Shown here piece after piece: positions 34,291-43,000 of a stretch of 64,000 nt of DNA (positions are counted from its first letter, which is position 1; the number at the start of each line of letters is the position of its first letter). Source of the DNA: Achromobacter aegrifaciens (lineage in GTDB: Bacteria > Pseudomonadota > Gammaproteobacteria > Burkholderiales > Burkholderiaceae_B); NCBI RefSeq assembly GCF_902859735.1, contig NZ_CADIJY010000002.1:682001-746000 (forward strand), written 5' to 3'. The notes under the pieces were generated by a model. The model saw nothing but the letters and a program-made list of their open reading frames with translations. It ran no database searches and was not told the origin of the DNA. Position numbers and translations under genes: made by a program.

Positions 34291-35538
34291 TTACTTCCAG
34301 GTGAACGGCAGCGTGGGCAGGTTCTTGTCCGTACGGTATTTTTCCGGCCATACGGTCTGGTAGGCGGCGCCCTTGAGCTCCAGGATCAGGCCCGAACCCT
34401 TGGTGTTCTGGCCCTTGGCGTCGAACTGCACGCCGGCCCAGGGCATCGCGACCTGCGCCTCGCCCAGATCGGTGGCGGCCAGCGCCTTGCGGATCGCCTC
34501 GGGGTCCGTCGAGCCGGCCCGGTTGATCGCGTCGGCCAGCACCAGCACCCCTTGCATCGAACGCGCGTTGTTGCCGTTCAGATCCTTGCCCGTCTTGGCC
34601 TTGTACATGTCGTTGATCTTCTTCAGCCCGGCCTTGGATGCGGCCACGTCATTGCCCCAGACGTCGCGCGTCAGCACGCCCTGGACCTGCGGCCCCACTT
34701 CCTGCACGAAGCGCGAATCGATGAAGCCCGCGTCGTTGGCCAGCAGCACCGGCGGCGCGTACTTGCTTTCGCGCATGGTGCGCACGAACAGCATGGCGTC
34801 CGAGGTATAGCTGGCGAAGATCGCCACATCCGGCTTGGCGGCGGCGAGTTTCTGCACTTCCGCCGTCACCGAGGCCGAGCCCGCGCTATAGGCGATGTTG
34901 GCGACCAGTTGGCGCTTGTACTGCTTGGCGAACTTTTCGACCGCCTTGTAGGTGTTCACGCCGAAGTCGGTGTTCTCGTACACCACGGCGATCTTGGCGG
35001 TCGGCACGGCCTTCACGCCGTCCAGGAACTGCATCATGTTCTCGACGAAGGTATCGTCATTGGGAGAGGTGCGGAAGAACCACTTGTAGCCGCGCTCGGT
35101 CAGGTCCGGGCTGCTGGATTCGCCGTTTACATAGGGAATGCCGCGCTGCTCGGCGATGCGGCTGGCGGTCTTGGTCACGGCGGACTGGTAGGCGCCGGTC
35201 AGGGCCACGACCTTTTCCTGGTCTATCAGGCGTTGGGCATCAGCCAGGCCCACTTCGGGCTTGCCCTGGGAATCGCCGAACACCACTTCGATCTTGGCGC
35301 CTCCCAGCGCCGGCAGCCCGCTGCCCGCGGCCAACGGTATGCCTTCCAGTTCGGGATGCGGATTGTTGATGATTTCGACCGCCAGTTCGACGGCCGCCTT
35401 GATTTCAGACCCCGTTGACGCCAAGGCGCCCGATAGCGGATAGATCGCGCCGATGCGCACGGCCTGTTGCGCCTGCGCGGGAACGGCGCACATCAGCGCC
35501 AGGCTCGCGGCGACACCCGCGATGAGCTTCATCTTCAT
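34291..35538 (-). CDS. livK: ABC transporter substrate-binding protein (LivK type)
   Basis: Periplasmic binding protein of 415 residues (type 1 fold). A signal peptide (MKMKLIAGVAASLALMCAVP, cleaved near AQAQQ) precedes AVRIGAIYPLSGALASTGSE. Ligand-site stretches include ALTGAYQSAVTKTASRIAEQ and SSSPDLTERGYKWFFRTSPN. Cleft residues differ among amide, urea and amino acid binders, so the ligand is open. The start at 35538 has AGGAG upstream. It is the first gene of the livKHMGF operon and lies 228 bases downstream of the DUF1445 gene on the same strand; read-through from the LysR-controlled promoter at 36609-36653 is plausible. Confidence 0.93.
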   Translation of the reverse strand: MKMKLIAGVAASLALMCAVPAQAQQAVRIGAIYPLSGALASTGSEIKAAVELAVEIINNPHPELEGIPLAAGSGLPALGGAKIEVVFGDSQGKPEVGLADAQRLIDQEKVVALTGAYQSAVTKTASRIAEQRGIPYVNGESSSPDLTERGYKWFFRTSPNDDTFVENMMQFLDGVKAVPTAKIAVVYENTDFGVNTYKAVEKFAKQYKRQLVANIAYSAGSASVTAEVQKLAAAKPDVAIFASYTSDAMLFVRTMRESKYAPPVLLANDAGFIDSRFVQEVGPQVQGVLTRDVWGNDVAASKAGLKKINDMYKAKTGKDLNGNNARSMQGVLVLADAINRAGSTDPEAIRKALAATDLGEAQVAMPWAGVQFDAKGQNTKGSGLILELKGAAYQTVWPEKYRTDKNLPTLPFTWK

Positions 35539-35664
35539 AACTGGACTCCTGGATTGGACCGGCTGGGTATGAAAGCAATGCATGGCCGCGTTCGCGGCGG
35601 CACGAGACCGTCCGGCAAGCTGGAAGGCCCCAGATTCAAAGCGGTTGTCGCCATTTCCCCTTGT

Positions 35665-35692
35665 CCTTTAATGGATCGTTTTGGTGGCACAA
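35665..35692 (-). promoter_or_regulatory. possible second promoter ahead of livK
   Basis: On the minus strand, TTGTGC (35692-35687) and TAAAGG (35670-35665) are 16 bp apart, within a slightly AT-richer patch between the DUF1445 gene and livK. The match is weak. If real, it would let livKHMGF be expressed without the upstream gene. Confidence 0.3.
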
Positions 35693-35766
35693 CTGGTATT
35701 GCAGCGCGAGTACGACTTCTAACCGCTACCCGCTTACGCGCTGCTGAGAAAGCGGATCGCAGGCGG

Positions 35767-36573
35767 TCAGAACACCGCCATCCGGCTATTGATGAGGTCC
35801 GTGACCAGCATGTGGCCCGGCGCGTGGGTAATGCAGAACTCCGGCCGCACGGCTGCGACCACCGACTGCGGCGTCACGCCGCAGGCCCAGAACACAGGCA
35901 TCTCGCCTTCGCGTATCTCCACCGGATCACCATAGTCCGGGCGGTTGACGTCGGCAATCCCGATCAACGCGGGGTCGCCGATATGCACCGGCGCGCCGTG
36001 GACCGAGGGAAAACGCGAAGTGACCTGGATGGCGCGGATGGCGTCCGCGGCCTTCAGGGGACGCATGGATACGACCAAGGGGCCGCCGAACACGCCCGCG
36101 GCATGGGTCGGGATGCTGGTGCGGTACATGGGCACGTTGCAGCCCTGCTCGATGTGGCGCACGGGCAGGCCGTTGTCCAGCATCGCTTCCTCGAAGGAGA
36201 ACGAGCAGCCGATCAGGAACGACACCAGATCGTCGCGCCACAGGTCGCGCACGTCGGTGGGCTCGGCCACCAGCTCGCCGTTCTGCCAGACGCGATAACG
36301 CGGGATGTCGCTGCGGATGTCGATGTCCTGGCCCAGTTCCGGCACAGCGGGATCGCCCGGTTCGGACATGGCGAGCAAGGGACAGGGCTTGGGATTGCGT
36401 TGACAGAAATGCAGGAAATCCGCCGCCAGCGCGCGCGGCAGGATCGCCAGGTTGGCCTGTACATGGCCGGGCGCCAGGTTGGCGGTGGGGCCGGTGAGCT
36501 TGCCGTTGCGCGCATCCAGGCGCGCCTGGCGGGCCAATTCCACGCTAGTGCGCGCGGCAGGGTTCGTATGCAT
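35767..36573 (-). CDS. putative hydro-lyase, DUF1445 / D-glutamate cyclase-like
   Basis: A 268-residue member of the DUF1445 (UPF0317) family, related to the D-glutamate cyclase domain of the human protein DGLUCY. Family blocks are [60 protein letters not shown] and [21 protein letters not shown] chose the ATG at 36573 because AAGGG lies 6 bases upstream; the ATG at 36579 sits directly against that site. Bacterial members are not biochemically well defined. It is the first gene behind a LysR-type promoter and precedes livK, so it probably acts on an imported or derived amino acid-like compound. Confidence 0.88.
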   Translation of the reverse strand: MHTNPAARTSVELARQARLDARNGKLTGPTANLAPGHVQANLAILPRALAADFLHFCQRNPKPCPLLAMSEPGDPAVPELGQDIDIRSDIPRYRVWQNGELVAEPTDVRDLWRDDLVSFLIGCSFSFEEAMLDNGLPVRHIEQGCNVPMYRTSIPTHAAGVFGGPLVVSMRPLKAADAIRAIQVTSRFPSVHGAPVHIGDPALIGIADVNRPDYGDPVEIREGEMPVFWACGVTPQSVVAAVRPEFCITHAPGHMLVTDLINSRMAVF

Positions 36574-36608
36574 GTCCATCCCTTCAATGACGATTCAAGT
36601 ATGGGGAC

Positions 36609-36653
36609 ATTGCACAGGAACCGCGCAGCAGCGTCCAATCACAAGTTGCGATA
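36609..36653 (-). promoter_or_regulatory. LysR-type regulated promoter, copy A (drives the DUF1445 gene)
   Basis: Read on the plus strand, GCGTCCAATC, four bases, then A-GTTGCGATA-type sequence spans 36631-36653. On the minus strand it contains an ATC-N9-GAT box abutting a -35 TTGGAC (36638-36633). An 18-bp spacer leads to TGCAAT (36614-36609). The same box, -35, spacer length and -10 recur at 43219-43263. The paralogous LysR gene ends 28 bases away. The predicted transcript starts near 36602, about 29 bases before the DUF1445 ATG. Confidence 0.75.
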
Positions 36654-36680
36654 GACCCCGATCAAAATTACTTATCAGGG

Positions 36681-37586
36681 TTATGCCGGATGGCGCAGCG
36701 CCTCTTCGCGCGCAATCTGCTGCGCTGCTTCGGCCACCGCGCGCGGAATCTGGCTGTCCGGCCCCTGCATCCAGCAGGCGGTGTAGTGCAGCGGCGGCAA
36801 GGCCGGCGCCTTCACGTCCAGGATGCGCAATTCGCCTTGCGCCAGCTCCTTGTGCAGGATGACGGGCGCGATGACCGCGGTGCCGATGCCGTCCTGCGCC
36901 ATCCGCACGATGACGCTGAGCGCCGAACTGCCGTACATGCGCGGCGCCTCCACGCCGGCCTGCTGCAACAGCTGGCGCACGGCGCGATGCGGGTCGGTGG
37001 TGGACGGATAGGTGATGACGGGCCATTCGGCCAGCCGCTTCAAGGGGATGGGCTGGCGCCCCACCTTGAGCTTGGGACTGGCCACCCAGCTCAGCGGGTA
37101 GTTGCAGAGATACAGGTTTTCGATGCGCGGCTCTTCCATCGGCCCGAGCAGGAACGCCAGATCGATCTGGCGCGAGGCGAGCTGCGTCTTCAGCACGGTG
37201 GTCGTATCCACCTGGATCTCGACCATCAGCGCCGGATAGACGTCGTGCAGATACTCCATCAGGGTCGGCAGCCAGGTATGGACGATGGTTTCCGATACCC
37301 CCAGCCGCAACATGCCGCTCATGACGCTCTTGGCGCGCGCGGCCTCCTGCATGTCGCGCCGCATCTGCAACATGCGCTCGGCGTGCGACAGCAGTTCGCG
37401 TCCCTTGCCCGTCAGCTTGATACCGCGCGCATCGCGGTCGAACAGGCGCACGCCCAGATCGGATTCCAGCGACGCGATGCGCTGGGAAATGGCGGGCTGG
37501 GTGGCGTTCAGCTTTTCGGCGGCCGCCCGGAAACCGCCCAGGGTGGCGACCCAGAAGAACGTTTCGATATTGCGCAGATCGATCAT
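36681..37586 (-). CDS. LysR family transcriptional regulator (paralogue 1)
   Basis: A 301-residue LysR regulator. The N-terminal helix-turn-helix (IETFFWVATLGGFRAAAEKL, then NATQPAISQRIASLE) is followed by a linker helix and a periplasmic-binding-like effector domain. It aligns without gaps to the LysR at 43422-44327; by hand count about 198 of 301 residues are identical, highest in the DNA-binding domain. Both should therefore recognise the same operator, and a nearly identical box lies immediately downstream of each gene. The gene is probably co-transcribed with the amidase, whose stop is 79 bases upstream. Confidence 0.93.
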   Translation of the reverse strand: MIDLRNIETFFWVATLGGFRAAAEKLNATQPAISQRIASLESDLGVRLFDRDARGIKLTGKGRELLSHAERMLQMRRDMQEAARAKSVMSGMLRLGVSETIVHTWLPTLMEYLHDVYPALMVEIQVDTTTVLKTQLASRQIDLAFLLGPMEEPRIENLYLCNYPLSWVASPKLKVGRQPIPLKRLAEWPVITYPSTTDPHRAVRQLLQQAGVEAPRMYGSSALSVIVRMAQDGIGTAVIAPVILHKELAQGELRILDVKAPALPPLHYTACWMQGPDSQIPRAVAEAAQQIAREEALRHPA

Positions 37587-37665
37587 GGCGGCGGCATCCG
37601 GCTATGCAGCCGCCATCTTAGCGCCCGGGGCGGGCCCGGCGGCTGCCGCCCGCCCCCGCTGCGCG

Positions 37666-39021
37666 TCACTGGCCGGCGTAGAGCGCTTCCACCGCCAGGC
37701 CGATGCTCAGGATGCGGCGGTCGGCGCCGTTGCTGCCCGCGATCATCAGGCCCACCGGCGCCGTGCCTGCGGCATGGCAAGGCAGCGACAGCGCGCAGCC
37801 ATCCAGGAAATTGATCAGCGTCGGATTGCGCAGGATCAGGCCATTGGCGGCGTAGTAGGCCTCGTCCGAGGCCTGCAGGTCGGCCACCGCCGGCGCCACG
37901 ATGGGCGTGGTCGGCATGATCAGGGCGTCGTAGCCGGCGATGCGGCGGTCCACTGCCGCGACCCAGGCTTCGCGCGCATCCAGCAGGTCCAGGTAGTCGG
38001 CCGCGCTCATGTCCTTGCCACGCATGATGCGCGACACCACGCGCGGGTCATAGCGCTTGCCGGCGCGGGCGATCAAGTCGCGGTGCCAGGCCCAGGCCTC
38101 GGCGGCGGTGAAGCCGCCCTTGGCGTTGATGGCGGCCAGTTCGGCGAATTCCGGAATCGCAATCTCTTCGACCAGGGCGCCGGCGGCCTTCAGGCGGCTG
38201 ACGGCGACTGCAAAGCTGTCGGCGACATGCTTGTCCATGGCGTCCAGCGCCAGCGTGGTCGGGATGGCCAGGCGCAGGCCGTGCAGCACGGCCGCTTCCG
38301 GCACCGGGCCGCCGTCCCCGGACAGGATGGCGTCCAGCTCGGCGCAGCAACGCACGCTGGCGGCGATCGGGCCGATGGAGTCCAGGTTGGCCGACAGCGG
38401 CAGCACGCCTTCCATGGAGACGCGCCAGGCGCTGGGCTTGAAGCCCGTCAGGCCGCACAGCGCGGCCGGAATGCGCACGGAACCGCCGGTGTCCGAGCCG
38501 ATGGCCGCGGCCGACATGCCGTCGGCAACCGACACCGCGGCGCCCGAGGACGAGCCGCCCGGGATGCGGCCGGTGGCGCGGTCGTAGGGGTTCAGGGGCG
38601 TGCCGTAATGGGGATTGATGCCCAGGCCCGAATAGGCAAATTCGGTCATGTTGGTGCGGCCGATGATGACCGCGCCTGCGGCGATCAGGCGGCGCACGAC
38701 TTCGGCGTCGGCGTCGGCCGCCGGTTCGCCCTCGCGGGCCACCGAGCCCGCCATCGTGGTTTCGCCTTCGACGTCGAAGAGATCCTTGATGCTGATGGGC
38801 AGGCCCTCGATCGCGGAGCGGACGATGCCGGCGGCGCGCAGCGTGTCGGAGGCTTGCGCCTGCGCCAATGCCGATTCGGCGTACAGGCGGGTGAACGCGC
38901 GGGCGCCCTCGCCCGCTTCGTCCTGCGCGCGGGCCAGCGCCGCCTGCGTCAGTTCCACGGAGGTGCTGCGGCCCTCTTGCAGGGCCTGGGTCAGATCATT
39001 CAAAGTCGGAACCATAGTCAT
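37666..39021 (-). CDS. amidase (amidase signature family)
   Basis: A 451-residue amidase signature enzyme. The Ser-cisSer-Lys triad is visible: Lys in GLPISIKDLFDVEG, the cis-Ser in GGSSSGAAVSV, and the nucleophile Ser in GSDTGGSVRIPAALCG. It hydrolyses an amide, substrate unknown. The Gly/Ser-rich core is intact, so activity is expected. There is no glutamyl-tRNA amidotransferase context (no gatB or gatC). The start is 39021 or 39015; AGGA lies 5 bases before the second. It sits in an operon after the DUF2848 gene. Confidence 0.93.
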   Translation of the reverse strand: MTMVPTLNDLTQALQEGRSTSVELTQAALARAQDEAGEGARAFTRLYAESALAQAQASDTLRAAGIVRSAIEGLPISIKDLFDVEGETTMAGSVAREGEPAADADAEVVRRLIAAGAVIIGRTNMTEFAYSGLGINPHYGTPLNPYDRATGRIPGGSSSGAAVSVADGMSAAAIGSDTGGSVRIPAALCGLTGFKPSAWRVSMEGVLPLSANLDSIGPIAASVRCCAELDAILSGDGGPVPEAAVLHGLRLAIPTTLALDAMDKHVADSFAVAVSRLKAAGALVEEIAIPEFAELAAINAKGGFTAAEAWAWHRDLIARAGKRYDPRVVSRIMRGKDMSAADYLDLLDAREAWVAAVDRRIAGYDALIMPTTPIVAPAVADLQASDEAYYAANGLILRNPTLINFLDGCALSLPCHAAGTAPVGLMIAGSNGADRRILSIGLAVEALYAGQ

Positions 39022-39098
39022 CCTAGTGCCGTCTTGCGGCTTGAGTGCAAACGGGCGCGCCAGCGGGCACGCCTGGCGATCAGCGCCTGGGGCCTGAA

Positions 39099-39782
39099 TC
39101 AGGCCACCACGGGGAGCGTCTCGACATGATAGCGGTGGCGCAGGCTGCGCTGGCGCCGCGGATCGTGCAACTCCATGGTGAAGTCGGCCGCGGCGCGGAT
39201 GCCGCCGATCGCGCCCACCGTGCCGCAGGTCATGCCCGCGCCGGCCGGCAGCACCGTGGCGCCGCCGGTATAGCCTGCGATCAGGTCCTGCGGCGTGCGC
39301 AGCGACGCCAGCGGGCCTTCCTGGTACAGCACTTCCACGCCGTTCTCGACGATGTAGGAACGGATGATGAGCTCGTCCCAGTAGTCCGCCACGTCGGCCA
39401 GACGCCAGGCGCTCGTGGCCACGGGCTTGACGCAGACCTGCTTGGACATCGCCACGCTATAGGTTTCCAGCTTGCGGTCGGTATGGTCGGACGCGATGCT
39501 GACGTACATTTCGCCGTCCACGGAGAATACGAAGGTCTCGACTTCTCCCGACGAATCTTCGCCCAGCGCCTGCACGGTTTCCTTCTGGGTCAGCTGGTTG
39601 TCGGCGATGCGGTAGTACAGCGGCACGCTGCTGGGGCGCGGCACGCCGATGGCGGCGAGTTCTTCGATGTGGTGCTCGATCGCGGCCATGTCGCGTCCGG
39701 CCCAGCCGGCGACGATCAGGGTGTTGAACTCCACTTCCACCTGGCGGGGTTGCGAGTCTTCGATCTGGAATACGGCTTTCAT
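39099..39782 (-). CDS. DUF2848 family protein
   Basis: A 227-residue protein of the DUF2848 family, which structurally belongs near fumarylacetoacetate hydrolases. Recognisable blocks are FNTLIVAGWAGRDMAAIEHH, PSSVPLYYRIADNQLTQ, YVSIASDHTDRKLETYSVAM and LPAGAGMTCGTVGAIGGIRA. The SDHTDR and E/D-rich segments could bind a metal, as in that superfamily; this is an inference. No biochemical function is established to my knowledge. It lies between the TRAP permease gene (74 bases away) and the amidase gene, so the two enzymes likely act in sequence on the imported substrate. Confidence 0.85.
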   Translation of the reverse strand: MKAVFQIEDSQPRQVEVEFNTLIVAGWAGRDMAAIEHHIEELAAIGVPRPSSVPLYYRIADNQLTQKETVQALGEDSSGEVETFVFSVDGEMYVSIASDHTDRKLETYSVAMSKQVCVKPVATSAWRLADVADYWDELIIRSYIVENGVEVLYQEGPLASLRTPQDLIAGYTGGATVLPAGAGMTCGTVGAIGGIRAAADFTMELHDPRRQRSLRHRYHVETLPVVA

Positions 39783-39856
39783 ATCTGTCCTGCTGAGAAT
39801 AAGGGGGTGAAGGACGCGGCGGCTCGCCGCGCCCCGGAATGTCTAGGAAATGAAGG

Positions 39857-41140
39857 TCAGCCGAACACGCGCGGCAGCCACAGCGCCACGTCCGGCCAGA
39901 AGGCCAGCAACGCCAGCATCACGAACATGGCGGCCACGAACGGCAGGCTGCCCATGATGACCGCGCTCATGGAACCGCTCTTGCGCAGGCTCTGCACCAC
40001 GAACAGGTTCAGGCCCACGGGCGGCGTGATCAAGGCGGCTTCGACCAGGATGATGATGACGATGCCCAGCCAGATGGGGTCGAAACCCAGGCCGATCATG
40101 ATGGGCGCCACGATGGGGATGGTCGTGATCATCATGGACAGCGTTTCCATGAAGCAGCCCAGCACCAGGTAGAAAATCACCACGATCAGCAGCATCCAGC
40201 CGGGCGACAGGCCCAGGCCCGTGATCGACTTGGTCAGCGCATCGGTCAGGCCGGTCGCGGACATGACGAAGTTCAGGAAGCTGGCCGCCACCACGATCAG
40301 CATGATCATGGCCGTGGAGCGCATGGTGCCTTCCATGACCTCGCGCAGCATCGACCACGACAGGCGGCGGAACCAGGCCGCCAGGATGAACGCGCCCAGC
40401 ACGCCCAGCGCGGCCGCCTCGGTCGGCGTGGCCAGGCCGGCGTAGATGGAACCCACCACCAGGAAGAAGATCCCCATGGGCGGCGCCAGATGCACCAGGC
40501 TGGCAAAGCGCTGGCCCCAGGTCGCCTGGATCTTCTTGCCGCCCCAGGACGGCTTGGCGACGCAGGCGATGACCACCGTCAGCATGAACAGCGCGGCCAT
40601 CGCGAAACCCGGGATGATGCCGGCCAGGTAGAGCTTGGGCACCGAGGAATTCGTCAGCACGCCATAGATGACCAGGTTGATCGAAGGCGGGATCAGGATG
40701 CCCAGCGTGCCGCCGGCGGCCAGGCTGCCCAGGAAGAGCGGCTCGTTGTAGCCGTACTTGCGGATCTGCGGGATCGCCACGGTGCCGACCGTCGCGGCAG
40801 TCGCCACGCTGGAGCCCGAGGTGGCCGAGAACAGCGTCGAGGCGCCGATGTTGGCGTGCATCAGTCCGCCCGGCAGCCACGACAGCCACAGGCTCATCGC
40901 GCCATACATGCGTTCGGCGAAGCCCGCACGCAGCAGCACCTCGCCCAGCATGATGAACAGCGGAATCGCCACCAGCAGGAATTCGTTGTTGGTGCTCCAG
41001 GAAACTTCGCCGATGGCGCGCGTCAGCGGCAGCATGGAGAACAGCGGGTCCAGGATCAGGCCCAGCACGCCCAGCGCCGCGCCCACCGGAATGGACAGGC
41101 CGATCAGCACCAGAAGCAGTATCAATGCGGTGGAAATCAT
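39857..41140 (-). CDS. TRAP transporter large permease (DctM type)
   Basis: A 427-residue permease with about 12 membrane segments. DctM signatures are FSATSGSSVATAATVGTVAI, GYNEPLFLGSLAAGGTLGIL followed by IPPSINLVIYG, and EAALITPPVGLNLFVVQSL. The start at 41140 overlaps the small permease stop by four bases. It belongs to the operon dctP-dctQ-dctM-DUF2848-amidase. It is only moderately similar to the other DctM in this window (28221-29522), so this is a separate uptake system. Confidence 0.94.
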   Translation of the reverse strand: MISTALILLLVLIGLSIPVGAALGVLGLILDPLFSMLPLTRAIGEVSWSTNNEFLLVAIPLFIMLGEVLLRAGFAERMYGAMSLWLSWLPGGLMHANIGASTLFSATSGSSVATAATVGTVAIPQIRKYGYNEPLFLGSLAAGGTLGILIPPSINLVIYGVLTNSSVPKLYLAGIIPGFAMAALFMLTVVIACVAKPSWGGKKIQATWGQRFASLVHLAPPMGIFFLVVGSIYAGLATPTEAAALGVLGAFILAAWFRRLSWSMLREVMEGTMRSTAMIMLIVVAASFLNFVMSATGLTDALTKSITGLGLSPGWMLLIVVIFYLVLGCFMETLSMMITTIPIVAPIMIGLGFDPIWLGIVIIILVEAALITPPVGLNLFVVQSLRKSGSMSAVIMGSLPFVAAMFVMLALLAFWPDVALWLPRVFG

Positions 41141-41757
41141 GCGGCCTCTCCCTTCACCATGCGCTCGCCGGCGGCGGCTTCCTCGTCGGCTTCTTCCTGC
41201 GCCGAACGCACGCCGCAAATGCTCCTGACCAGTTCGATATCGCCCGTGACCAGCGCGGCGGAAGCGCGCGCCAGCATCAGCGCGACGGTGATGCACATCC
41301 AGCCCAGGCCGAGCAGCCACAGGCCCTGCGGAATCCACAACGGCGTGGCCAGCGGCGTATTGGCCGCGGATTTCTGCGCCCAGGAGGTCTGCACCACCTC
41401 CGACGCGTAGTAAGTCAGGTACACCATGAAGACCGCCAGGGCCACCATGGAAATCCAGTCCAGCACGGCCGCAACGCGCACCGGCATGTACTGGTAGACC
41501 ACGTCCACGCGCACATTGGCGCGCTGCAACGTGGCGAACGCCAGCGCCCAGGACGTGCTGATGGCGAAGGCATAACTGGACAGCTCGTCCGCGCCGCCGG
41601 TCGTGAAGCCCAGGAATTTGCGGGCCAGCACATCGAACGAGATCAGCAGCACGCTGGCCACCGTCAGCGCGCCGCCGGCCCACACGGCCAAGCGCGAAAA
41701 GCTCTCGGCGCGCCGCAATAGCCCGCCCAGCAGGCGGAAGTGTTCAGATTGAGTCAT
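41137..41757 (-). CDS. TRAP transporter small permease (DctQ type)
   Basis: A 206-residue small permease with four hydrophobic helices. The DctQ motif TPLATPLWIPQGLWLLGLGW is present before the last helix. The start at 41757 (MTQSEHFRLLGG) has AAAGG about 9 bases upstream; a GTG at 41784 is possible but unsupported. The charged C-terminal tail (RSAQEEADEEAAAGERMVKG) is longer than usual. It overlaps the large permease gene by four bases and is separated from dctP by a 196-base gap packed with hairpins. Confidence 0.92.
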   Translation of the reverse strand: MTQSEHFRLLGGLLRRAESFSRLAVWAGGALTVASVLLISFDVLARKFLGFTTGGADELSSYAFAISTSWALAFATLQRANVRVDVVYQYMPVRVAAVLDWISMVALAVFMVYLTYYASEVVQTSWAQKSAANTPLATPLWIPQGLWLLGLGWMCITVALMLARASAALVTGDIELVRSICGVRSAQEEADEEAAAGERMVKGEAA

Positions 41758-41881
41758 GAGTAAAACCTTTGCAGGGCCAGGCACACATCGCCGCCCCAGC
41801 TATGTCGAGAACCGCCCTATCGGGACGCCCCACGGAGCCAGCTCTCCCGATCCATCGCCCCCCTCCCCCGATCGGGATGCC

Positions 41882-41950
41882 GCGGATCCGGCTCCGCCGG
41901 TCCGCAGGCATGCCCCCCTGGGGGGGAAGCGCGATAGCGCTTCGGGGGGG
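41882..41950. repeat. GC-rich hairpin repeat between dctP and dctQ
   Basis: Several strong dyads lie next to each other. GCGGATCCGGC (41882-41892) pairs with GCCGGTCCGC (41896-41905). CCCCCC (41913-41918) pairs with the G run from 41920. AAGCGC (41927-41932) pairs with GCGCTT (41937-41942), followed by seven G. The C6-T-G7 block with the AAGCGC stem resembles a dispersed intergenic repeat that I associate with Bordetella and Achromobacter genomes. On the minus strand it follows the dctP stop at once, so it may stabilise dctP mRNA and reduce downstream expression. Confidence 0.65.
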
Positions 41951-41953
41951 AGA

Positions 41954-43000
41954 CTACTTCTTCGCCACCACGCCCAGCGTCTTGCCGATGGTGGCGTTGA
42001 AGTCCTTCACGCACTGGGCCGAGCAGCGCGCGGCCCACTTCGGCAGCACGGCTTCTTCGGTGACCTTCTTCAGCAGCGCGCGGTCAGCATCCGAGGGCTG
42101 GACCAGGACCATCTTGCCCTTGACCGGGAACGGGCAAGCGGCAGCGCCCGTGTTGCAGTCATAGCCTTCCTGCGTCTGGCGCGCGGCGGCGTCCCAGATG
42201 TTGTCGACCAGCGTCTTCACATTGGTCTGCAGGAAAGTGCGCACGTTGGGATCCAGCTTGTCCCAGGCCTTCTGGTTCACGGCGTGGATCTGCTGGTTCC
42301 AGTTGATCGGCAGCGCGACCAGGTGGGTCGACACTTCGTACCACTTGGCCGAATAGCCGGACAGCGAACCCGTGATGGCGCAATCCACCACCTTGTTCTG
42401 CAGCGCCGGCACCACTTCGCCGAAGGCCATGGTCACGCTGGAGCCGCCCAGCGCTTCGACGAACTCGGCGGTGGTACGGCTGCTGGTGCGGACCTTCTTG
42501 CCCTTGATGTCGGCCAGGCCCTTGATTTCGGCGTTGCAGAACAGCACCTGCGCGGGATAGGTGGAAATGCCCAGCAGCTTGACGTTGCTGCCCTCGCCAT
42601 ACAGCTTGGCGTAGACCGGTTCGAACGCGTCGGTGACGGCGCGCGCGGTCTTGACGTCGGGCGCCAGGCCGGCCAGGTCGATCGCTTCGTTGATGGGATT
42701 GTCACTGGCGAAGTACGCCAGGGTGGCGGTGCCGAATTCGACCACGCCCTGCGACATCAGGCGCAGCAATTCGGGGCCCTTCAAGCCCATTTCGTTGAAG
42801 CCCTTGATGTCGGCCGTGACCTGGCCCTTGGACAGCTCGGGGATGGTCTTGGTCCAGAACGGCTTTTCGTAATCGTTGTAGGCGGTCAGGTTGCTCAGGC
42901 CGCCCACGACTTTCAACTGGGTCTTGGGGAGGTCCTGGGCCTGGACGGCGCCGGCCAACAAGCTGGCGGCGACGGCGGCGAAAACTAGCGACTTCTTCAT
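41954..43000 (-). CDS. TRAP transporter substrate-binding protein (DctP type)
   Basis: Periplasmic binding protein of 348 residues with a signal peptide (MKKSLVFAAVAASLLAGAVQ, cleaved near AQD). DctP features include KKVRTSSRTTAEFVEALGGS with the substrate-binding Arg region, followed by VTMAFGEVVPALQNKVVDCA. Four Cys occur near the C terminus (GYDCNTGAAACPF and ARCSAQC), probably two disulfides; this is unusual for DctP. The start at 43000 has AGGAG upstream. It is the first gene of the LysR-controlled TRAP operon; the promoter lies more than 200 bases upstream. Confidence 0.92.
   Translation of the reverse strand: MKKSLVFAAVAASLLAGAVQAQDLPKTQLKVVGGLSNLTAYNDYEKPFWTKTIPELSKGQVTADIKGFNEMGLKGPELLRLMSQGVVEFGTATLAYFASDNPINEAIDLAGLAPDVKTARAVTDAFEPVYAKLYGEGSNVKLLGISTYPAQVLFCNAEIKGLADIKGKKVRTSSRTTAEFVEALGGSSVTMAFGEVVPALQNKVVDCAITGSLSGYSAKWYEVSTHLVALPINWNQQIHAVNQKAWDKLDPNVRTFLQTNVKTLVDNIWDAAARQTQEGYDCNTGAAACPFPVKGKMVLVQPSDADRALLKKVTEEAVLPKWAARCSAQCVKDFNATIGKTLGVVAKK

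Noticed and set aside
33241-35418. A 725-codon plus-strand frame opposite livM, livH and livK
   Set aside because: It spans three well-defined minus-strand genes and has no ribosome site or domain.
39857-41683. A 608-codon frame suggesting a fused DctQ-DctM permease
   Set aside because: The upstream part is out of frame with the true DctQ gene at 41137-41757. The ATG at 41140 overlaps the DctQ stop and gives a normal DctM length.
41882-41950. CRISPR array
   Set aside because: The stems are adjacent and unequal, and there are no regularly spaced identical repeats or spacers.
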